This document shows positions 45,393 through 56,325 of a stretch of DNA of 64,000 nucleotides, in pieces; position 1 is the stretch's first letter, and the number at the start of each line of letters is the position of its first letter. The notes under the pieces are model-generated. The model was not told where the DNA came from, made no database searches, and saw only the letters and a list, made by a program, of their open reading frames with translations. Position numbers and translations under genes: made by a program. The DNA is from Macrophomina tecta (taxonomy: Eukaryota; Ascomycota; Dothideomycetes; Botryosphaeriales; Botryosphaeriaceae): positions 1,922,001-1,986,000 of the forward strand of contig JAKSGN010000041.1 of the NCBI GenBank assembly GCA_024180945.1, written 5' to 3'.

Positions 45393-46120
45393 TCAGTGGT
45401 AGAACATCACCCCTGTAATTCGGAGCGCTCTCGGCCGTTGCCAGTCCGCTTCCGCTAAGTCCAGAAAGCCGTGGGTGTACTCGCCACCGTTCGGCGTTTT
45501 GTTCTTTCGCCAAAGATACACAGCCACGGCCAGAGCTATCCAGGACACGAATAGCGGTGCTCCAAGAACACCTCCAACAGTAGCTGCGTGGGAGCTCTCC
45601 TTGTTAGAAGTGGAGTTACCCGTCTGCGTGGGAGACACGATTGTTCCGATGCCTGTGGCGTTGGTCATGGTAGTTAAGTTGTCACAATAGTTCGGACTGT
45701 CGGTTGACTCGCGGCAGCACCATGATCCTGGCATTCATTACAAGACATTGGCCAATGACCAATTGGGGCCGCAGAATGCAATATGGTTCAGCGTCGTATA
45801 GCATGTGCAGCACCTGAAGAAGTGTTGACCTCTTTCGCTGAGCTTCGGGTAAGCAGCGTCTTCTCCAACAGCATCCATACACTCCTTTTCCCAAGTGAAG
45901 CCAGTCCACCCATCGCTCGTAGCCATGCAGAGGCCCAAGTCCAGGCAGAGATTGGGGTTGCCCTCCCAATTGGTCATGCAGCAGGCGCTGGCTGTGTTGC
46001 GGAGCTGTTGCAGGGAATGTAGGATGAGCTGAGAGCATTTCCATTGACATCCTAACAGGTATTTTCGAGACCGGGGGCCAAGAATACCGGGGCGGCAATG
46101 AACAGCGCGAGTTCCTGCAT
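45393..46120 (-). pseudogene. Decayed cysteine-rich secreted/membrane protein
   Basis: On the minus strand an ATG at 46120 opens a hydrophobic leader (MQELALFIAAPVFLAPGL) that stops at a TAG before DVNGNALSSSYIPCNSSAT. The following Cys-rich stretch (ACCMTNWEGNPNLCLDLGLC) lies in another frame, two bases out. Further on, GPNWSLANVL is followed by TAA TGA, then the same frame resumes with GSWCCRESTDSPNYC, a Thr/Ser stalk and a transmembrane helix (GAPLFVSWIALAVAVYLW). The Cys pattern fits a fungal family of secreted or single-pass wall-sensor-like proteins. Three separate lesions suggest a pseudogene. Very short introns (36 nt for the first) might explain some, so a functional spliced gene is not excluded. 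Confidence 0.5.
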
Positions 46121-46831
46121 AGCGAGTAGGCTGGATGAGTGTACTCGGCTGATTTTTGCCGGTGGGGCTACGGAAGTGCGCTTCACCGCAGAGCCGCGCG
46201 GAGCAGGCGTATATTGGCTATAAGTGTTCTACGACCGCTGGCTGATGACGCAGTATTGAAAATTGAGAAGAGAAAAGACGAATCAAATCGCGGCTCTCAG
46301 GAGAGATCTGCAGGCCAGTTTTAGCCCCCACCGTCTTGCAGGAGGCCCTATCAAAGGGACGGCATACTAAAACCGCTTGTGAGCCGAAGCAATATTGCCA
46401 ATTGGCGTTAGCCTCCAAAAAAAGAATGTCGGGTCGACGTCCGCATTCGGGCCTTTAGGCCGCTGTTTGTCTTGCTGCCTATCACCCATGGAATCAATAC
46501 ACGAGGCAAAGTTCACGGTCTGTCAAGTCTTGCTGTTTCATGACTTAAGCTCCACAGCCAGTCTCAGTGTTCTCATCCCCCAGACCCTGTACCCGAAGAG
46601 AGTTTTCAAGGACCAGGAACATGTGAGCGTGGATGCTCAGCACCCCGAGTCATGCTCGTATTCGCATATCGTAGATCTGCGAAGCTGGACGTAGCGGAGG
46701 GATGTCCACTTTTGCGAAGATTTCATGAGAAGAACAAATACTCTAGACATATGGCACGGGGGGAAACATCACAATCCATTCATACCGTCAAGGCGAGAAT
46801 AAAAGAAGCGTACTAGCCGGCTAACGGGACG
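46121..46831. other. Intergenic region
   Basis: Between the decayed Cys-rich gene (-) and the esterase stop (-). No coding or repeat feature supported. Confidence 0.5.
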
Positions 46832-48096
46832 TCAAATCTCGTTAATCGCCAAACCTCCCTCATCTCGACCATTCAATACCCATTCTAGCCCTTTGATCGC
46901 ATTTTTCATGCAGAAACTCGCCTTCTCCAATTGAGAGAAGAACCAAAAATAATGCGGCATTCCCATGTAACGATCTCTCTTCACCTGGACGCCAGCATCC
47001 TGCAATGCCGCTTCCAGCACCACCCCATCATCCCGCATGAGGTCCTTCTGAGCTGTGACCATGTATGTCCGTGGAAATTTCTTGAGCGCAGGCTCGTCGT
47101 AGCTGAATTTGGCAGCTCGGAGTCGACCTTCTGGGCTGCGTTCTACCAAAAGCTCTACAGAGACCGGTTAGCACTTTCCAAAAGGATGGGAAGTAGTACA
47201 CATGAGGCTGATAAAACACTTACCGAATATCCCCAATTGACCTGCACCCCTAATGACTGGAGCCGTTGATTCCAGCTCCTCATGGCTTCGATAGAGCTCC
47301 GCATACTTCTCCGGCGGCTGTTTGGAGTGCACAGTTACCGGGAACATACCCGCCACCCCTTCAATTCCGTCTCTCTGCCTAGCTGCCCCAAGCTGTACAC
47401 GGTACCGATGGCCGGCGCTCCACCCGCGGACCCGCCCATCACGACAACCCTGTCGAGATAGCCACCGGCATTTTCGCGCGCCCAGTCAAAAGCGGCGAGG
47501 CAATCGGCTACCATGCCAGCCGTCGTGTTCTTAGGCAAAAGGCCGTAATCCACTGAGACGACAATGCAAGGCAGGCCCGAAGCGACTCGGCGGCATTGAG
47601 CGCCCTCACTGTCGATCGTGCCACAGATCCAGCCACCGCCATGAAACCAGACAACGGTTGGCAGATTGCTACTTCTTGACGCAGCAGGCTGATAAATTCG
47701 TAGCGGCACCTCTGTCGACACAGACATCTCCGGGGCCTGAACTGATCTATCTGACGTCCCTTTCAGTCTTTGCGGGGTATAGATATTAGGCGATGGCAAA
47801 GTAAGTAAGGGAAGATGAAAGGAAGAATCGGAGTCGATTTGATCGTACTTTCAATCGCCAACCCCTCCAGCGGTGGCCGCATTTGCTGCAATTCATCCAT
47901 CATGCCGTTTAATTGAGCGCTTTTTTCATGGAGGTCGCCTTCTGGATGCCTGGGGCCGCCCATAGTTGCTTCAAGCTATGCAGTTAAGACGTCAGCAAGG
48001 TTCAGTCGGACTTTAGGGCGGTGAGGAGAGACGAACCTCGAGCCAAGCAGGGTCGAAGCCCTCGTCCGCTGCCGGTAGCCTGTTCGAAGAAGTCAT
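46832..48096 (-). pseudogene. HSL-type esterase/lipase with a single frameshift
   Basis: Exons 48096-48037, 47975-47849, 47759-47224, 47154-46832. The product would be an alpha/beta-hydrolase-3 (hormone-sensitive-lipase group) enzyme: HGGGW oxyanion motif in TVVWFHGGGWICGTI, nucleophile GGSAGG, and MPHYFW with the catalytic His near the end; the acid is probably in the KDLMRDD area. Within exon 3 the frame changes at the G run in AGCTTGGGGCAG (about 47390-47398): upstream reads ...TVYSLGQ, downstream needs a frame one base different to reach VAGMFPVTV. Summed exon length is one base short of whole codons, so one missing base explains it. It may be a true null allele or a homopolymer sequencing error. 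Confidence 0.75.
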
Positions 48097-48875
48097 TGTG
48101 GGAAATTTTACGTCAACTTGGATGCTCGAGGATCCAATTTTTTCAATCTGTCCGCTATCCGCCAGCGGAGTTGACGTTGATCGCATGGCAAGGTCAACCG
48201 GGTTTAAACGTAACTCTTCAGCCCCGCCACGGGTAAGCGGAAGGATGTTTAGAAAGTTCAGTCAGCACTAATATGCTACCAACTTTCATGAGATCCCATG
48301 GGTAGTCGGTGTTGCTGCGGTGAGTAGCTGAGTGGGAAAACGGCGTGGCGGCTAATTACAGAATTAGGCGACAAGTGGGTTCGACTGACCGCGGACATAC
48401 TTCTACCAAAGAAGGCATTCAACACCGGAACCAAGACATTCAAGGCTCGAAACGCATTGATAATTTCGGCAATGGTAAGCTCGAAAACGACTGTAGTACA
48501 GGGTCAAATGGGTTCTTCCAGGCGTGAGGTATGCTCGAGACTAAGCCGCTACGCTAAACCGTGCTCTGCAGAGCCAATTAGATATATTGGTTTCCGATGT
48601 GCTGGAGCGCTATCTAATACCGATAAGTGAATGCGCAGGCCCGAATGTACCTGCGAGACGCTGTTTCACTCCCGACGGGGCAGTCATTTTGGAGCTGAGG
48701 AATCGGCACACTTTCTGTCGGGATAATCCTAGGTAAACGAATATTCCTTTTGGATTTTGAGGCAAAGCACGCCGAAGGGTTAGTCGCAACTCGTGCAAGG
48801 TAGCTTTCAAGCTCAGTCGATGTTCTTCCTGCCCTACAGCCTTGTCTGTCCCCGTACCACCCGCCTTTTTATTAC
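48097..48875. other. Intergenic region
   Basis: About 780 bp upstream of the esterase (-) and downstream of Orc6 (-). No supported gene, repeat or RNA. Confidence 0.5.
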
Positions 48876-50155
48876 TCACGCAGAGATATCCATAGCTAGC
48901 CCACCCTCCCTTTCGATCTGTTCAATCTGCTTAAGAATACTTGACTTCCACCTCAAGAACTCCGCCCTCCTCGCCTCACTCAGATAGTCCACCTTGTCCT
49001 GCATCATTGTTCCCAGACCACCTTGTGATACTGATGTATGCTCATCTCGTGCATTCTCTCCGGTTCTACGCTTCTTCAATGGCGTGTACGCATTCGCACT
49101 TCCTACAGCCGGTCTTTTCGGCGTTCGCGCGTCTTCCATTTCCACGTCATCCTCATCCACTGCACCGCCATTCGTCTTCAACCCAGAGCCTTCCACGATA
49201 TTACTCAACCATTCCATCTCCAGCCATCCCCTGTCTTTGGCATCACCCAACAACCTCTCCACTGCACTCGACAGGTCTTCTTCATCCTTGCCGTCGCATG
49301 CCTCAACCTTGGTCAACACCTTCACTGCCTTCGTCCTCATAGCTTGATGCTCAGAGCCGGTCGTTTCTTTCCCGCTCAACCGGATCATAGCAAGAAACAA
49401 CACAACCACGACCAAAGCCGGAACATCCTGCTCTTCGACCTGGCTTTCTCCCACATCTCTTCTCTGAGCATCACGCTTTCGCGTCCGCGACGGCGATGCG
49501 GCAGCTTCTTTTGGCGCCTTCAACACAGAGCGCACGCCCGCATAAACGTGCGGCACCGCCGCGGGCGCGTTCAGTGCTCTACACAGCTGCCGTATCAGTG
49601 GCATAACGTAACCTGGCACGCCATCCTCCTCTCCCGCACAAGCAGCATTCAATCTCCTGCCTGATGCCGGTGTTTGCGCTCCCCTCGGTGTCCTGGACGG
49701 CGCCGTGGCGGCCTCGGCAGCTCTCGCGCGCCTACTCGGCGTCTGCGGTGCGGAAGGCGGGCGCGACGAAGAAGAAGAAGAGGAATAGGAGGAGGAGATT
49801 GTGAGCGCACTGTCGAAGTAGCCGTACACTTTCCTGTAGGCGCGGGGAGGGATGGGCGGGCGAGCGACAATGGGCGGGAGGTTGAGGCGCTGCTTTAGCC
49901 TGAGAGTTCATTGATCAGCAACGAAAGAGCAGGCGTGGATCGTTCCGAGGGCAGGAACGGTTCAATGGCGTACCTCTCGCATGCCAGGTGCGCGCATGCG
50001 TATGTGCGCGCGATCTCTTCGTCGGGCTTGAGGCTGCTCGCTTTGCTGCGGGACTGCGCGAGCAGGGAGACGGCGACGTGGAGGAGCTCGGAGGGGAGCG
50101 GTCCATTGAGGGATGGAATGAGGCCCGCGAGAGCTTGTTCGACAGGTTTGCTCAT
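48876..50155 (-). CDS. ORC6: Origin recognition complex subunit 6
   Basis: Two exons, 50155-49974 and 49899-48876 (401 aa). MSKPVEQALAGLIPSLNGPLPSELL and LLAQSRSKASSLKPDEEIARTYACAHLACERLKQRLNLP form the N-terminal cyclin-like (TFIIB-like) fold of fungal Orc6. A Ser run and basic segments with TPSRR/SRTPR motifs follow, which are possible CDK sites. A second helical fold (YVMPLIRQLCRALNAPAAVPHVYAGVRSVL...VVVVLFLAMIRLSG) and a C-terminal helix (DYLSEARRAEFLRWKSSILKQIEQIE) complete the protein. It helps ORC load the MCM helicase at replication origins in the nucleus. Stretches with TPLKKRR resemble nuclear localisation signals. Confidence 0.93.
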
Positions 50156-51119
50156 TTTTCGTATGCGCTGGTAATGGATCCGCGTGTTGGTGTCGAGGTC
50201 GCCGTCGGCGCGTGCGGGCGGGTCATAGCTCCGCGCTATCACGTGTAAGATGCGAATTTCCACAAGGGGTAGGACCCTGACGGAGAGAGTACCTTGTCAT
50301 CGAACGTCTAGAAAATCGGGAGACTTGGTGACGGAATCTACAGTTGAGTCGACCTCACTAAAAGTCTTGGCGACCAGATCACTGCTGAAAAAACCACATG
50401 ACCTTGCACTTTCAAAGTAGCGCTGGGGTGTTAGTGAGGTCGCCAAGACTTTTAGTGAGGTCGGCCCAACTGCACCCTAACTGCTTGAGACGTTTGAGGT
50501 TGCCAGGCAGTGGCCGCCCTCTCCCGCAGATATGATAGCTGTTTTTGGGAGCGATGATGAACGAGTCACGGAGCTTGACTCCAGATCCTTGTGGCGTCCA
50601 GCCCCTTAAAACAAGGGCGTGCTTTTAGTCTCACGCCTTGCGGTGAAGCTCAGGTAACTTTATACAGATATTTCATCGCAAACGAAATCTATTCGCACAT
50701 AGGTATCTCAATCTAAGATAAAATCAGCCAGAAACCCGTATGCTGTGCAGACCATGCCGCCCACTTTCCATTTCGAGAAACCAATCGTAAACGTAATCCT
50801 AAAAAAGTGAGCCCAATGCCATATCACCTACGCAGAAAAAGCATCTACAACGCCAGATGATGGAAAAACGCGGTTGGAAAAAAAAAAAAAAAAAAAACCA
50901 AACGGCACATACACCAGAGCAATGCTTCGTGTAAACGCTGAAGGAAAGTGAAGACAGCCAGAGTTTTCCCGTCCGGCCATCTCTGGTATAGATTCCATCC
51001 GTGCACCATCTTAGGGCCACCCTATGCACCAAAGTCCTCCCGGAAAAACGCTGTGCAGGTGTGTGACAAAGGAAAGCTGGGTAGTGGGTGTCAATCAGGA
51101 AGTAGATGCGACCTGTTCC
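50156..51119. other. Intergenic region holding a MITE-like element
   Basis: Between the Orc6 start (-) and the TBC gene stop (-). Contains the 132-bp inverted-repeat element listed separately and an A tract of about 19 (50880-50898). The rest shows no coding signal. Confidence 0.6.
50341..50472. mobile_element. MITE-like element with 35-bp terminal inverted repeats
   Basis: The left end (50341-50375, starting CAGTTGAGTCGACCTCACTA) and the right end (50438-50472) are inverted repeats of 35 bp with two mismatches, around a 62-bp core without coding capacity. Ends beginning CAGT resemble Tc1/mariner-type elements. TA precedes the left end but CA follows the right end, so a TA target duplication is only partly preserved, if it existed. 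The motif ttagtgaggtcg also occurs just inside the right repeat. Confidence 0.75.
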
Positions 51120-54100
51120 TTACGCTCTCCACATTGCCTCCTCGTCAATCGGCATGGGTGTCAAGCTTCTCTCTAACTCGTCGTGCAGATTCTCCTCTTC
51201 GTCTCTTGATGACGAAAAGCTGACCGAAGATGTCATCGTAGTTGGCGTATTGGGCTCCGGAGGCGAAATACTGGTGATGTCCGGGAATTCACCCGTGGCT
51301 GATTCGATTAGGAGCTGAGGCGGAGGTGGGGCTGAACCATCGGAGTCTCCCTCAACATCGCCTTTCCCCTTTAACTTATTCAACCTTTCATTCCGTAGCT
51401 CTTCCCTCTGACGCATGACCTCTTTCTCATGTTCGATCGCCTTAGCTCTGCGGTCTTCAACATCTCTCCGGCGTACAACCTTCTTCAGTGCCTCGCTGGC
51501 TTGGATCAATCCATCAATACTGATAGCATGATTGGTCATCTGCTGATTGATGTAGTGATACACAGCGCCCGGATTATCGCACTCGATTAGAGCTTTCTCG
51601 TTGAGCTTAAGGAGCGCAAGGGCGACTTGGAACAAGAATGTTGAACCGTCGTGCATGCACAACACGACATCCCAAACCCTGAAAAGCGCTTCGGCGGAAA
51701 GGCAATCCGTGAAAACAGAGAGGAACCATTGGAAGGTCAACGCTTCAAGTTCAATACTGAGATCATCGAAGTGTGCAGAGAGTTTAGGGAGAAGCTCAGC
51801 CACATATTGCCGAAGGACGATCTGATCAGCCCGTGAAGCCAAGAGTGAATGGTCGTAGTAACTTTCCGGTAGAATAGACTCGATCATGGTGGCGAGCATC
51901 CAGAAGGCATCCTCAGCCGTGGGCATGATAAGAAGGAGACAAGCGGTGATGAGGTTCATGCCCTGGCAATATCCGACAGCAGTGTTACGTCGTGCATAAG
52001 CAACAAGCACTTCGTTCAGCTTCTGGACGCCGGGCCCTCGGCGGAAGAAAATGTTGTCGGTTAAAGTTCTGTGGATATCCATCTGGATCTGCGAGACTAC
52101 GGCTGGGTCATCAGTACCATTGGCGACCAAATCTTCGTAATACCCTGGAATTCTCATCGCGGCGGCGCCACTGCACTCTGCCCAGATCTTCGCCCTGTAG
52201 CTGACTGGGATACCGCCAAGAACAAGATTCTTGAACTCCTTCCATTTTGCGCGACCAATCTTGCCCTTGTTGCCCAGGCCAGCAATACCAATGATTTCAC
52301 CATCCGTGAGTAATGTCTCGGGCATTGTGTTCTTACCACGGCCTTCGCTTGCTGCCACAGCGTCACCCTCCCGCTTCCGTTCAGCTCGCACTTTCCTCAG
52401 GAACTCATGCCATTTGGTTTGCTTATCGCGCTGTAGGGAATCATGAAGATCCGTCAGCTGATCTAGCAATGCTTTCACAGGGTCCGGCTGAGGGCTGCTC
52501 AGATCAGCTGTGACAGGACTTGCTGGTCCACTCAGAGTTGGCTGCGCGATTTCAGCTGCGCCCGATTCGACACTGAGGGACGGTTCCGGATTGCTGCTGA
52601 CCGCTGGGAAGGATGCATTGTTCTGCACGATGACCTGGGAAGCTTTGGGTGTTTCCCCCACATCAACCTTTGTCATATGAGCGGCGACTGGTGTATGTGA
52701 GAGCAGCTCTGTTGGGAAGGTGGCAATCTTGAGGTAATCTTGCCAACTACGTTTGGCAGGCAGGCTATCCTCATGCTGTGACAGAACGCTCTCTGGCCGT
52801 GGAATCGGGCCTTCTTCCTCCCCTTGACCAGTCGATACCTCTCCCTCGCCATTCCGAGACCTCAAAATCGTCCTTGCAGTTCCGAGTGATTCGCTCTTAC
52901 GATGCTGCTTGTTCTTTTCAAGAGCAGCTGCAGCGGCCTGAGCTTGTCTCTTCTTACGCCGTTGGTCGTAGATGAAGCCAAATCGGTCGGTAAGAAACTC
53001 CGAATCGTCACCGAAGTTGTTTTGGGGCATAAGAGTTGGTGGTCTGGAATCCTCGGGCAAGATCATGTCCATCTCGACAGGACCAAGATTGCTGACGGAG
53101 CGAACGGCAGGTGGGCTAGAGCCCTGCGCAGTTGTCGCGGCATTGCGCAAACTTTCGGGCGCGAGATTCTTTTTGATTGTACCAGTAGGGCCTAAAGAAG
53201 TTCTTGCTCCCCTACCTTGAGCTTTGGATGTTGTGCCAGTGGTCTTGGAGGAATCCATGGATGTCGTGCGCTGAGATCGGTCCGTATCCAGTCCGTTTAC
53301 GGACGGCCTCCCCCTCAGACTACCTGCTTTGTCATTCTCGCGGTTTGTCTGGTTGTTTCCCGCCACTAATCTCAATGCCCAAGATGCGACCGAACCTGAT
53401 GATTTTCGAGAGGATATTGAAGCTTCATCGCCGCTTTCTAATTTCTTAAGCTGGTCAACGGCTTTGGATGGAGGCGCGAACAAATCATTGCTGAGGGGTT
53501 TACGCTGCGCCCCACTCGAAGCCCTTGAGCGGGACTGAATATCATCATCATATGCACTTGCGACACTTGGTGTCTGGCTCCTTCTCTTGTTGGCCATTGA
53601 ACCGGTCCAGAAACTCTTCCAGCCCTTGGTGGATTTGTTAGTGGCGAGATCGGCAGAATTAACGGAGTGATCGTCACTGAGGGATGGGAAAGCGGTCAGC
53701 GAGGCGTCGTCTTCAACCATCAATTCCCTCTCGCCGTCGTTCTCATCGCTCATGGCGCGAGCGAGGTGCTTGTCGATGGGATCTTCTGGATGCAGTCCGT
53801 CGAGATCGACCAGGCTTTGCCTCTTCGCTCTCCTGCCTCTCTCACCAGCATCGCTTGCTCCGTTGGGTGTGGGGCCGCGCTCCAGCAGCTTCAGACGCTC
53901 ATCGATGTCCAAATTCGAGACCTCGCACTCCTGCAGCATTTTCCGCAGGATTCTCTCGCGTTCCTCGGCCTTTCTTCGAAGCGCCGTTATCTGGGCGTCG
54001 CGCTGGGCTAGATCCTGCGCCAACTGTTTAACCAGACTGACGGGCCCAGACCGAGCCAGCATACGCTCGATCTGTTCCTCGCTCGCGTGATGTAGGTTTC

Positions 54101-54527
54101 CGGGCACGCTGCGAACATCTTGCGGTGTATCGTCGAACAGGGCGGAGCGGTCGTCGGAGGAGGGCACGGCAGCCAGCAGACTACCGACTATTGACTGTAA
54201 CGGTTTTGGCGCTTTACGAACTGTGGGTGGGTCCGGGAGGCCTGTATTTTCCTGCGGCAGCTGCGGGGATTGCGGTTGTGACAGCTCCGTCTCACAGAAG
54301 CGTGTGGCGATGGGCGAAGCTTCGGGCGACGGGGACAAGGACGGGAAGGAGGTCAGGCTCTTGTCTGAAGGCGTCGGGGCCTGAGCCTTTGCCAGCGAAG
54401 CATGCGAAGCGGTTTTGCGCGGCTTGGAGCGGCGAGCTGCGAGGCCGGCCGCAGACTTGCGGCTGCCCGAAGAAGCGGAGTGTGTGGACGAGGCGCGGCG
54501 GATATGAGGGTCGGTGGAGGAGTCCAT
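51120..54527 (-). CDS. TBC-domain Rab GTPase-activating protein
   Basis: Single exon, 1135 aa from MDSSTDPHIRRASS; the frame extends upstream to 54668 but that part resembles leader sequence. Long Ser/Thr/Pro-rich disordered N-terminal region, a coiled coil at about 165-215 (LVKQLAQDLAQRDAQITALRRKAEERERILRKM), another disordered stretch, then the TBC domain at about 770-1010: GGIPVSYRAKIWAECSG, IQMDIHRT with the Arg finger, and VGYCQGMN with the Gln finger, both intact. A charged coiled coil (RRRDVEDRRAKAIEHEKEVMRQREELRNERLNKLKG) ends the protein. It should stimulate GTP hydrolysis by a Rab GTPase in vesicle traffic; the target is not predictable. Related to fungal Gyp/Msb3-like GAPs. Confidence 0.93.
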   Translation of the reverse strand: MDSSTDPHIRRASSTHSASSGSRKSAAGLAARRSKPRKTASHASLAKAQAPTPSDKSLTSFPSLSPSPEASPIATRFCETELSQPQSPQLPQENTGLPDPPTVRKAPKPLQSIVGSLLAAVPSSDDRSALFDDTPQDVRSVPGNLHHASEEQIERMLARSGPVSLVKQLAQDLAQRDAQITALRRKAEERERILRKMLQECEVSNLDIDERLKLLERGPTPNGASDAGERGRRAKRQSLVDLDGLHPEDPIDKHLARAMSDENDGERELMVEDDASLTAFPSLSDDHSVNSADLATNKSTKGWKSFWTGSMANKRRSQTPSVASAYDDDIQSRSRASSGAQRKPLSNDLFAPPSKAVDQLKKLESGDEASISSRKSSGSVASWALRLVAGNNQTNRENDKAGSLRGRPSVNGLDTDRSQRTTSMDSSKTTGTTSKAQGRGARTSLGPTGTIKKNLAPESLRNAATTAQGSSPPAVRSVSNLGPVEMDMILPEDSRPPTLMPQNNFGDDSEFLTDRFGFIYDQRRKKRQAQAAAAALEKNKQHRKSESLGTARTILRSRNGEGEVSTGQGEEEGPIPRPESVLSQHEDSLPAKRSWQDYLKIATFPTELLSHTPVAAHMTKVDVGETPKASQVIVQNNASFPAVSSNPEPSLSVESGAAEIAQPTLSGPASPVTADLSSPQPDPVKALLDQLTDLHDSLQRDKQTKWHEFLRKVRAERKREGDAVAASEGRGKNTMPETLLTDGEIIGIAGLGNKGKIGRAKWKEFKNLVLGGIPVSYRAKIWAECSGAAAMRIPGYYEDLVANGTDDPAVVSQIQMDIHRTLTDNIFFRRGPGVQKLNEVLVAYARRNTAVGYCQGMNLITACLLLIMPTAEDAFWMLATMIESILPESYYDHSLLASRADQIVLRQYVAELLPKLSAHFDDLSIELEALTFQWFLSVFTDCLSAEALFRVWDVVLCMHDGSTFLFQVALALLKLNEKALIECDNPGAVYHYINQQMTNHAISIDGLIQASEALKKVVRRRDVEDRRAKAIEHEKEVMRQREELRNERLNKLKGKGDVEGDSDGSAPPPPQLLIESATGEFPDITSISPPEPNTPTTMTSSVSFSSSRDEEENLHDELERSLTPMPIDEEAMWRA

Positions 54528-54944
54528 GGCCAGGGCACTCTGGCGGCATCGAAGGCCGTGGGAAGCGTGGCGGGAGGGAGTTGGTCGCTGGGAGGGATTT
54601 AATGGGCATGCGGGCTTAACGTCATTGCCGGGGTGTTTGGGCTGGCGGGTGGGCGTGCTCTGTTTCACGCCGGGGCGGTGGGCGCTTTTGGGGGTCCACG
54701 TAGCTGGCTATGAGCTGGCCGGTGGGGGACTGCGGCTCGAGGAATTGCTCAGTCGCAAGGGCAGCGCGCGAGGAGGAGAAGGCATGTGAGAGCCGGTATG
54801 GAGGTAAACAGCGGCTTGGGCTCGATCGGCACCCAGCGACACACGCCCAGGGCGCCGCCACAGGCCCCGGCTCCGTCGCAGCCTCAGAGCCCAGAGTGCT
54901 CGGCTGCTCCCCGCACAATCTGCCCTACACACCGCACGCCATCC
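54528..54944. promoter_or_regulatory. Divergent intergenic region
   Basis: 417 GC-rich bp separating the TBC gene (-) and the SprT gene (+); both promoters are expected here. No distinct motif assigned. Confidence 0.5.
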
Positions 54945-56325
54945 ATGCCGCTGACCGACGAGGACGCCGCGGCGCAGGCCGTCGCCGCCCTGGGCGCGCC
55001 CACCGACGCGCAGCGCAGTGCCCAGGCCGAGGTCGCGCGCATTCTCCGCGACGAGACGTCCTCGCCCTTCGTTGACGTCCACCACCTGTTCGCCCTGTTT
55101 GACACGCTCTACTTCGGCGCCACGCTCGGCCCACGCGTCGAGCTGTCTTGGTCGTCGCGATTGACTCTGTACGTCTGCCCGCCCTGCCCTCGACCGGCCT
55201 GCTATCTTTAGCCGCCCCGAGTCGCCGGCCTGTGTGCCTGGCGATCCTTGCTGCCGCTCCATTCATTTCCTCAGCCTTCTGCCCAATCTCCTTGACCATC
55301 CCACGCGTTGCATCCTGCTACCACGCCTCATTTCACCTCGGCCGCGGCGCTGTAACGCGTCCGCAGCAAGGGCATCCGCCTCCCTTTTCTAGCCCAGTCG
55401 CTGCCCTTCAGTCATGCGGTCCGGTGCTTTTATCTTCTTCTCTACGACGCGGCCGGGTGGTGGAGCATGCGCATCCCTAGCACAGCTTGTCCCGAATCTC
55501 GATTGGTCCAAACAGGAAACTGCATAAACCACATCAAACGCTGGAGCGCTGCGAGGCTGACTACTCTGTTTCCACAGTTGCGCTGGCATCTGCGAGCTCC
55601 TCAAGGATGCTCAGGGGAAATACACGCGCATTCGCTTGAAGCTGTCCGAGCCTCTGCTCAAATTTCGCCCACGCTCCGACACCGTCAACACCCTGCTGCA
55701 CGAGGCTATCCACGCTTACTTCTTCGTGACCTCGTCTTGGCGCCATTCCCGCGACGACGACAAGTCCGGCCATGGCCCCGGGTTTCAGATGCTTGCCTCA
55801 GCTGTTAATGCGCACGGTGGCTACGATGTAACCGTCTTCCACACCTTCCACGACGAGGTCGATAGCTATCGCAGACATGCTTGGCGTTGTGACGGCCCCT
55901 GTCAAGCCAGACCGCCCTTCTTTGGCCTTGTGAAGCGTAGTATGAACCGAGCACCCAGCCCGAGGGACAGCTGGTGGCCACAGCATCAAGCCGACTGCGG
56001 CGGCTCCTTCACTAAAATTGCAGAGCCGGCATTAACCAAGAAGCAGATTGTGTCCCTGAGCGCCAAGCAGAGAGCCGGCCGCCAAAAGAATAAAATTGAC
56101 CGTTGGCTCAATATTGAATCTGCTGAAAATGGATCGCCAGCCAGCGCCCGGAATGAAGCCAATGAAATTCGCCCCGGCTCCAAGACTAAGCGCTCTCGCA
56201 GCGCCGGCGACGATTCTGGGTCCGCGCCGGATAAGAAAAAGGCGCTCCTTACCTGTCCTATATGCGATTTTCACGTTACAGAGGACGACATCAACGATCA
56301 TCTTGATTCCGCGCACGGGATGTAG
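54945..56325 (+). CDS. SprT/Spartan-type metalloprotease for DNA-protein crosslinks
   Basis: Two exons, 54945-55168 and 55578-56325, separated by a 409-nt intron (323 aa). The SprT domain begins VDVHHLFALFDTLYFGATLGPRVELSWSSRLTLCAGICELL and contains the zinc-binding active site HEAIHAY (H116-E117-x2-H120) with a third His in HGPGF. The zinc-ribbon-like part has CDGPC and CGG. The C terminus CPICDFHVTEDDINDHLDSAHGM is a UBZ4-like ubiquitin-binding zinc finger. This architecture matches SPRTN/Spartan, a DNA-dependent protease that removes DNA-protein crosslinks at replication forks, bound to ubiquitin/PCNA. A shorter basic linker than animal Spartan lies between the domains; I see no clear PIP box. 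Confidence 0.92.
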
